Source: Evernia prunastri
Lineage: Eukaryota > Ascomycota > Lecanoromycetes > Lecanorales > Parmeliaceae
Length of the DNA stretch: 64,000 nt
Assembly (NCBI GenBank): GCA_003184365.1
Contig: NKYR01000056.1
Span: 124,001-188,000 of the forward strand
Direction: 5' to 3'
The position numbers were made by a program, and so were the translations under genes. Below the pieces are notes generated by a model. It saw only the letters and a program-made list of their open reading frames with translations, was not told where the DNA came from and did no database searches. This document shows positions 57,997-64,000 of this stretch, piece after piece; within the stretch, counting starts at the first letter, position 1, and each line of letters begins with the position of its first letter.

Positions 57997-58020
57997 AAAA
58001 AAAAAAAAAAAAAAAAAAAA
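57997..58020. repeat. A24 homopolymer
   Basis: Twenty-four uninterrupted A residues, preceded by a pyrimidine tract (CTTTCCCTCTTC). No retroelement reading frame or target-site duplication seen around it. Confidence 0.9.
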
Positions 58021-59918
58021 GAGTTGGTCGGTCAAGCAGATTTCATCAAATCCTAATTCTTTATTAATACATCTTCTTTTCTACACAAGAGACTCGGACT
58101 TGCCTTGGCTAGGTACCTTCAACTACCACCAGTCCCTCCGCCAAGATAGCAACTCCTGACGAAATTCATCTGCTCTTAGCTACAGATTACAGTACCACCC
58201 AATGCATTAGGTCCGAGTACCTAGGTACCTCAGCTGTGCAAATGATGCCCCGCTTCACCATTCAAAAAATAACAGAGAGAGAGCCCAAGATGACAATCAA
58301 TACGAGGTATCAGAAGCCTACTGATACGGATTCATAGACTTGCATCATAACGAGCATCGGTACCTACTCCACGGGGTAGGATAAGGAAATCTACATAGGT
58401 ACTAAGGTACGGGCTACAGCTGCTGCATGAGCCATCCGGTCCTGGTGCATCTACGCTCTCGAGCGAGCACATAAAAGGGTAAAAAGGGCCAGACGTGTCT
58501 GCGAGATCAATAGAACACATAAGGTGATAGCCGTTCCAATGATTCCCCCAGCAATGTGCTTTGGTACTTTCAAGCCGCCACACTCTCGCCCTGGTAACCT
58601 ACCTTTGAGCTCCCTATCGTCCCTTGGATAAGTGTTGCACTTCCAAGGAAACGGGCGTCCCAAGCTATGTTCTCACCGAATTTAAGAACTATCTTCTTCT
58701 CCCCTCATTATTTGTCATCTGACGCAAATTTCCCTGTTTGCATACATATGCCGGTAGGCAAAGAAGCGCGTGTCCGACAACAAGGGTCACCTTCTAGGTA
58801 GCTATATGCAGGAGACCCTCGTACGGCTCCAAGAAAAGAGAGACAAAGGGGCAGTGTGAAACATGCATCTCTCCGAACTACAGAAAGACCTGGTTCGAGA
58901 GCAAGAAAAAAAAAGTGGGACGGCCACCGGCCAGATTGCCGAGACGTAGCCTCATTCCTGCCGAATACGATTTATGCCAGATGGACAGCTGCTTCGTGAT
59001 CTTCCGTGAGCCTTTCCGTTGCCCTGCATGACATCGATGCATCATGCATGATGCTTTTTATTTCTTTTTCCAAAAAAAAAAAAAACGCCAAGCGAGCAAG
59101 GGGAACGTGCGTGCGTGCGTGCCACCTGCCCCACGAGCGGAAACGTTCGGTGTGGCACTCTGGGAGTCTGGGACATTGTCTGGGCGTTTTTTTTGAGCCA
59201 TTTTTTGGACCAATCGTCCAGTCAATTCCAACAAATCTCCAATCGCTGCACCTTTGCAAGGCTGAGGGTCCCCTAAGTAAGTACTTGCCGTAGTGCCTGT
59301 CATAGGGGCGCGTTTGGTCAACCCTTTTCCTCTATAAGCGCGATGGCGATGATCAGGCGGCGTGAACCCCCTTATCGCAAGTCTGAAGGCCCCATCAGCA
59401 ATACAGTGGCGGAATCAAGTTCTAAGTAGGTAGGTATCGAGAGTTCAAGCCCAGTGAAGTCCGTCTCGTCGGTGTTGCCAGGGACCGCTCGCCAATAATC
59501 TACTGAAGGAGATAGATCCGCAGCAGTTCGGCGGTTGGACGGTAGCTTAAACCACCCCAAAAACAAACGAGCTAACTAGGTACGGCCTTGTTCAGAGAGA
59601 GACAGCGTGGGTCTAGAAATCATCGCCGGCACGATGGGGGATGGATTCTTCGGTCCAACTCTACCTTTTCTTTCAATGGGTCACATTGTGTCTTTCTGGT
59701 GGACTGAGGCGTTAATCTGACTGACTTGCTCCGCCAAATGTTTCAGAAGGAGCAAGTAATCTCAGCATCTGGGCATCGGTCATGATAGACAAGACATTTT
59801 TTAATCCGCCTTATATCCGGCAATTCGTAATGTGCCAATGTCTCCCGTGAAAATACAATGTATGAACCGTGCAAAACACTTCCCCACGCCTCTGCGCCTT
59901 TGGTTCCCATATGCGGCC

Positions 59919-61163
59919 TCATAACAGCGAATCCAACCGGGTGAACACGCTCAGGCAAGCAGCGACGACCTGTGTAATCGTCAGGGTCAGTATCGGCATG
60001 AACCGTTTAGCGGCGGTCGAAACGCACCTCAAGCTGTAACTCTCTGTCCTTGTTCTTGTTGACCTCATCCGTGATCACTTGCCCCAAGTTTGCCCCTATC
60101 CCCTGGGCGCCACCGGTCCGCTTGCCAAACGGCCATTGAGAGTATTCCGCCAATAGCTCGTCGACCTGTGCGAATGCCCTTTCTCTTGCCTCGTGACCCA
60201 GGGTTGCCAGAGCGTTCTCCAATACATTCGCCGCATAGGCCGCGCATACCATTGCGACCGTTCGGATGTATCTGAACTCCATGTCTTCGGGTAGGAACTG
60301 GCTAGGCGGGAGGACGACCGTCCGGTTCGTCAAGACGTTGCGGACCCGCTTGCGAATCTCGTCCTTTGCGCCTCCATCTGCGACTGGGTGGGTGGCCATG
60401 TCGAAGAGGAGGAAGTTGCGCTTCTCGGTGCGCAGGATACCTTTGTCGACAAGGCCTTTGGCTAGACGCTCCCGTACCTGCTTCAGCTGGTAGCCGATCT
60501 TCATGAGATTCCATGTCTCCCCTACACAATAGTCAGCACAGGAGCTCTGCCTGCATGGCCTTAAGTTGCTGTTCCTTACCACTCATCAGATCTATCCACG
60601 AACTAACGCTCATCTTCTCACTTGACTTCATCATCTTCAGTGCCTCGTCCAGAAGGACTTCTCCCGTCAGGTTGTCATCGATGACCTCAATGACCCTGTC
60701 TGCCAACGGGAAGCGCCGTCTCGATGTATCCTTTTGCATGCTCACGCGACCTCTGAAAGCTAGCTCAATGACTATGCATCCTCGCAGGGCGTAGGAGATG
60801 TTGTCGTTCCAGAAGGACAGATAACCCTTAGGCACAATCAGAATCAGTCTCGAATCGTAAATGGCTGGGAAAGGCCAGTCGTACCTGCTTGTCCTTCAAT
60901 CCCATCAGCAGAACCTCCTCCATGAGCGTCAGCTTAGGCTGTTTGCTCCGTTCCTCACTCTCACTTATGTCCCGTGGATCGAATGCTATCTTGTGCCCAT
61001 TCTCTCCGCCTGTGTAGGATGTTTCTGGTGCACGGTCGTTGTAGGCTTTTGGCGCCGGGGAGCTAACCCGGTTTGCATCTTCTCCTTCCTCAGCGGTAGA
61101 GGCGGAGGCTCCAGCCCCTCCCCCAGCGCCACGGCGACGAGTCAGACCGCCGGCTGACGCCAT
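59919..61163 (-). CDS. VPS74: Vps74/GOLPH3-family Golgi phosphoprotein (GPP34)
   Basis: Exons (minus) 61163-60885, 60826-60580, 60521-60028 and 59969-59919 give 356 aa. A disordered Gly/Ala/Ser-rich N-terminus is followed by the GPP34 domain: LTLMEEVLLMGLKDKQGYLS, FWNDNISYALRGCIVIELA, then the long helical core and RELQLEVVAACLSVFTRLD. Vps74/GOLPH3 binds phosphatidylinositol 4-phosphate and the tails of glycosyltransferases, keeping them in the Golgi through COPI; the tryptophan and arginine used for lipid binding are present near 98-105. The last exon is 51 nt: it replaces an intronic RFDRR ending with the family C-terminus SVFTRLDSLL. Confidence 0.94.
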
Positions 61164-61723
61164 GGGACTGTGGCCTCGAATTTAGGAACACTGATTTTGA
61201 TAGCTTCGCAGGTTGGTGACAGGGATGCGGAAAGCAAGGAGTGAAAGCATCCGTTCGTTTCGGCGCAGATGATTATTCGGTCCTTGGGCAAAGATTGGAG
61301 CGTTGGTGTAACACACTGGCAGTCAAGATATCGACACTCTAGATTGCGATTTTATCTATCGTATTTCTTGCCGCGTTGGATCTTTCGTTGTCGTAGGCTA
61401 CCGCTCCGTTTCAGGAGCTCGCTTACGCCTGCCGCACCATTAGCGCCTACAAAGTCCGGTTAGGCCAATCCGAGTTTCTAGGTGTTCGGTACAGCATATG
61501 AAGTTGAATTTATAGGATGATATCGGTAGAGTATTCCCGTTTATCTGTACATGAAAGCTGGAGGGGATTGAGCTCTAGAATAGTACAGCTACCAGGGCCA
61601 TTGAAAAGGGTACCCGCAAAATTGATAGAATCCCCCAGCGTAATCCTCCATCTCCCGTCATCCGGCTACTAACAACTGTGTTCAGTGAGCTATAGGAGTG
61701 TATTAGCAGATATACGGCATTCA
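61164..61723. other. Intergenic, no gene seen
   Basis: 560 bp between ACP (3' end) and VPS74 (5' end), both minus strand; presumably the VPS74 promoter. Nothing recognised. Confidence 0.5.
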
Positions 61724-62379
61724 CTACTTTACCAGGAGATTACCGTCTGGCTGCCCCAATATGTAGTTCACTGCTTTGTCGACTGCAAGCGGGTTAGCAT
61801 CAGAATAGCCACTCCCACGCCACTTCCCATCAAGAAAACATACTGCTCAAGATCGAATCTGCCTCCTTGTCCGGAATCTCAATACTGAACTCCTATGCGA
61901 CTGTCAGGCCAGGCAAAAGTTTCCCCCCACCACAGAGCTTCTCACTTCCTCAATAGCCATAACCACCTCCACAGTGTCCAAACTGTCCAGACCTAAATCA
62001 TTCGAAAAGTGTGACGTGTTTGAGAGCTTGCGCTAAGTCAGAAACGCTGTTGTAGCACATTGTCATTGCCAACCTTACCTTTGACGCATCTTTGACCTGA
62101 TTTGGCAATCATTTAGCCCATTTCTCCGTATCTTCACGCCATGACCAGCCGTACCTTGTCAAAGTTCTTCAGCAGATCCATTATCCTACCCTCAACCTCC
62201 GGTTTCGACAATCCAGCTGGTGCTGAATAGTGTCTGATCCCTGGGTATCGTGGAGCTGGAGGAGACCGAGAGGAAGTGACGGTGAAATAGGGAGCAATCG
62301 CTCGCGACGCTGGAAGCTGTGTCCTTGCCATGGGCCTCGAGGCGCATCGAACGGACTGGAACAGAGCGGTACGGATCAT
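61724..62379 (-). CDS. ACP1: Mitochondrial acyl carrier protein (complex I-associated)
   Basis: Exons (minus) 62379-62155, 62096-62079, 62026-61946, 61892-61844 and 61782-61724 give 143 aa. A mitochondrial presequence (MIRTALFQSVRCASRPMARTQ...) precedes the ACP domain. The phosphopantetheine-attachment serine lies in GLDSLDTVEVVMAIEEEF (Ser ~96), and IEIPDKEADSI with DKAVNYILGQPDG completes helix III/IV. ACP carries acyl chains for mitochondrial fatty-acid synthesis and lipoate supply, and is a subunit of complex I bound to LYR proteins. Exon 2 is an 18-nt microexon encoding VKDASK, which fits the family sequence between DFDK-like and LSNTSHF. The gene is head to head with NDUFS8. Confidence 0.93.
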
Positions 62380-62589
62380 ATTGAGCGTTCTAAGGTGGGA
62401 TTGTGGGTAATTGTATCGTTCTTGATGACGATGCTAACGAGCTCCAACCTCTTTCGCATCCATACACTAGCGGCCGTTAGCGCTGTTTTCCTACTGTAAC
62501 ATTCTCCGCTAATCACAGTGCTTTTATATGCGATTTTGTCACCCATCAAATCGCACTTCGCTACAACACCGTTCTTTATCCTCAACGCC
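62380..62589. promoter_or_regulatory. 210-bp bidirectional promoter: ACP / NDUFS8
   Basis: Start codons of two complex I-associated genes face away from each other across 210 bp, so the leaders and core promoters must share it. No clear TATA box. A GCGGCCGTTAGCG (about 62471-62483) is the GC-rich core. Confidence 0.65.
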
Positions 62590-63335
62590 ATGGCAGCACG
62601 CTCTCTCGCAATGCTTGCCCGCGCGCGACCCACCTCTATTCCCCTCAGCGCCTTCCTCGCCACACGCACCTTAGTCCCTTCCGCCACCTTCACCAGCACC
62701 TCCCGCCTAGCCGCAACTCCAGCGGGCCCGCCACCCCAAGGGTTCCGGCTCCCACGAAAGGAGCGCTGGGATGAAGGCAAAGAATCTTCCCTTGACAAGG
62801 CCGGCAAATACTTTCTCCTCACAGAGATGCTGCGGGGCATGTACGTGGTGCTAGAGCAGTTCTTTCGGCCGCCATATACCATCTACTATCCTTTTGAAAA
62901 GGGGCCGATTTCACCGAGGTTTCGTGGCGAGCATGCTCTAAGGCGGTATCCCACGGGGGAGGAGAGGTGTATTGCCTGCAAGCTGTGCGAGGCCATTTGC
63001 CCGGCGAGCGCTATCACAATTGAGGCGGAAGAAAGAGAGGATGGGAGTAGGAGAACCACAAGATACGACATTGATATGACAAAGTGTATTTACTGCGGGT
63101 TCTGTCAGGAGAGTTGCCCGGTGGACGCAATTGTTGAGTGTACGTCATTTCCCTGGACCATGGACGTTTATAAATTGCCTATAGCTAATACGTCACACGT
63201 ATAGCTCCCAACGCCGAATACGCCACAGAGACAAGGGAAGAGCTGCTTTACAACAAGGAGAAGCTCCTGGCTAATGGGGACAAGTGGGAGCCTGAGCTTG
63301 CTGCTGCTGCGCGGGCTGATGCTCCATATCGGTAG
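62590..63335 (+). CDS. NADH:ubiquinone oxidoreductase 23-kDa Fe-S subunit (NDUFS8/TYKY)
   Basis: Exons 62590-63139 and 63205-63335, with a 65-nt intron, give 226 aa. The Arg/Ala/Ser-rich N-terminus (MAARSLAMLARARPTS) is a mitochondrial targeting sequence. Two CxxCxxCxxxCP motifs, CIACKLCEAICP (Cys 127-137) and CIYCGFCQESCP (Cys 166-176), bind the N6a and N6b 4Fe-4S clusters that pass electrons toward ubiquinone in the peripheral arm. RFRGEHALRRYPTGEERCIA and EERELLYNKEKLL-like ending are family hallmarks. An upstream in-frame ATG (62518) would prepend an unlikely leader; the ATG at 62590 gives the usual presequence. Confidence 0.95.
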
Positions 63336-63544
63336 AGCTTAAGCAAAGGAAAACAGGGAAGAAGGGTTCGTTTTGTATATATGAGGCGTTTCAGCGTGTA
63401 TCCAGATTCAAACATTGCATGGCTCAGTATCATGAATTTCAAATTCTAGGAGATTAGCTGCACACCTGCAAACCGCCGTCATGAGAGAGCCGAGGCTAAA
63501 CAGCAGCTATGAGCAATGGCTTGAATGCTTGACTGCCAGTATCC

Positions 63545-64000
63545 CTATTCATGAGGGAAACCGTTCCGTAAGTTGTCATACTTTGAATCCGGATAAGACA
63601 GAGTGTTGTTGCTATTGTCGATCCTACCAAGCGCGTGGACCACCTTTGAATCAAGTCAGCATCGCAGTTCAGAGCGACTCGTCTCATTCGGCTACTCACC
63701 GTTCCAATCAAGCTTTCCTCTCCCTTCTTATCCCCGCTGCTCTCCCACCACATAGCACCCCCCAGGTTCTCTTTCTTGACATATTCCGCCTTCTGTCTGG
63801 CCAGCTCATTCGTGTCATAACTCACCATCAACCGCTTCTCAGCATCATAGCTCCAGCTGGCTCCAATCTTCTTATCTGTCATCTCCTTCGCCCCTTGTTG
63901 CGGCAGAGCCTTGAAGTCCCATACACCTTGCTCCCAGCTGCCCTCCCCGGTGCCGGAAAATGGTTGCCCGACTCCGTCAGTGGAAGCAAAGGCTCTGCCA
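63545..64000 (-). CDS. GH18 chitinase, C-terminal part (gene runs off the window)
   Basis: Exons (minus) >64000-63700 and 63643-63545 encode the last ~133 residues. GRAFASTDGVGQPFSGTGEG, the WSYDAEKRLMVSYDTNELAR block and LGGAMWWESSGDKKGEESLI are the C-terminal strands of fungal family 18 chitinases of the ECH42/ChiA type; the conserved Trp in AMWWE lines the active site. The last exon ends SKYDNLRNGFPHE, typical of these enzymes. The catalytic DxxDxDxE lies upstream of the window. The 56-nt intron (63644-63699) is needed: reading through gives an unrelated tail. Convergent with NDUFS8 (209 bp between stops). Confidence 0.9.

Larger units (their letters stand above)
55143..59918. other. Long gene-poor, microsatellite-rich region
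   Basis: 4.8 kb with no convincing gene on either strand. It lies upstream of the 428-aa regulator and downstream of VPS74, both minus strand. It contains TAG, CGATTATA, TTCCA, ATCAATA and GATTGT arrays, purine-rich GGGAGA tracts (55740-55850), GTACCT repeats and a 24-A run. It may hold a long 5' leader and distant control elements of the regulator (inference). Confidence 0.55.

Noticed and set aside
57997..58020. A24 run as the tail of a retrotransposed element
   Set aside because: No reverse-transcriptase frame, no processed-gene copy upstream and no target-site duplication seen; best treated as a simple repeat.

Overview
The window reads as nuclear DNA of a filamentous ascomycete (Pezizomycotina). 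The genes are closely spaced and cut by many short GT-AG introns (about 44-160 nt, mostly 48-60). The gene set is eukaryotic core: ubiquitin-S27a fusion, CCT chaperonin, snoRNP protein, inositol phosphorylceramide synthase, RSC subunit and three mitochondrial complex I components. A GH18 chitinase and long low-complexity regulators also point to filamentous fungi. Placement near Leotiomycetes is an inference from protein flavour only. I see no transposon with coding capacity, CRISPR array, prophage, rRNA operon or biosynthetic cluster.

Layout. 1-2.3 kb: no gene, with a 13-N scaffold gap flanked by two near-identical copies of the same ~160 bp. 2.3-10.2 kb: HPC2/ubinuclein-like protein (+), small GPI-protein-like ORF (-), uncharacterised 606-aa protein (-), possible decayed gene, RSA3 (+). 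11.4-17 kb: AUR1 (-) and an Ace2/Swi5-type zinc-finger factor (-). 17.5-25.2 kb: ubiquitin-S27a (+), TMA16 (-), EXO1 (+), an intron-containing tRNA-Ser (+), a DNAJC3/P58IPK-like ER co-chaperone (-), a coiled-coil hypothetical (+). 25.6-35 kb: RSC1/2-like (-), OTU1 (+), NOP56 (-), CCT6 (+). 35.6-44 kb: GH47 mannosidase with large inserts (+), LDB17/SPIN90-like (+), tubulin cofactor C (-), complex I 21.3-kDa/NDUFA11-like (-). 44.6-55.2 kb: UBP2-like deubiquitinase (+), SURF6/RRP14 (+), a Gln/Pro-rich protein (-). 55.1-59.9 kb: long gene-free stretch dense in microsatellites. 59.9-64 kb: VPS74 (-), mitochondrial acyl carrier protein (-), NDUFS8 (+), and the 3' part of a GH18 chitinase (-).

Functional themes, as far as gene content shows: ribosome biogenesis (RSA3, TMA16, NOP56, RRP14, S27a), ubiquitin handling (ubiquitin precursor, OTU1, UBP2), ER/Golgi quality control and glycosylation (P58IPK-like, GH47, VPS74, AUR1), cytoskeleton (CCT6, LDB17, TBCC) and respiration. 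The clearest physical link is the ACP/NDUFS8 pair: two complex I-associated genes start head to head 210 bp apart.

Exon models were built by hand from splice signals, reading frame and family expectation. Every joined CDS comes out divisible by three. I did not find a previously undescribed system that the sequence supports; the best leads are unusual gene architectures (coding exon of only the ATG in RSA3, 18-nt microexon in ACP, 21/22-nt exons in CCT6, stopless 3n introns), promoter repeats, and the GH47 insertions.
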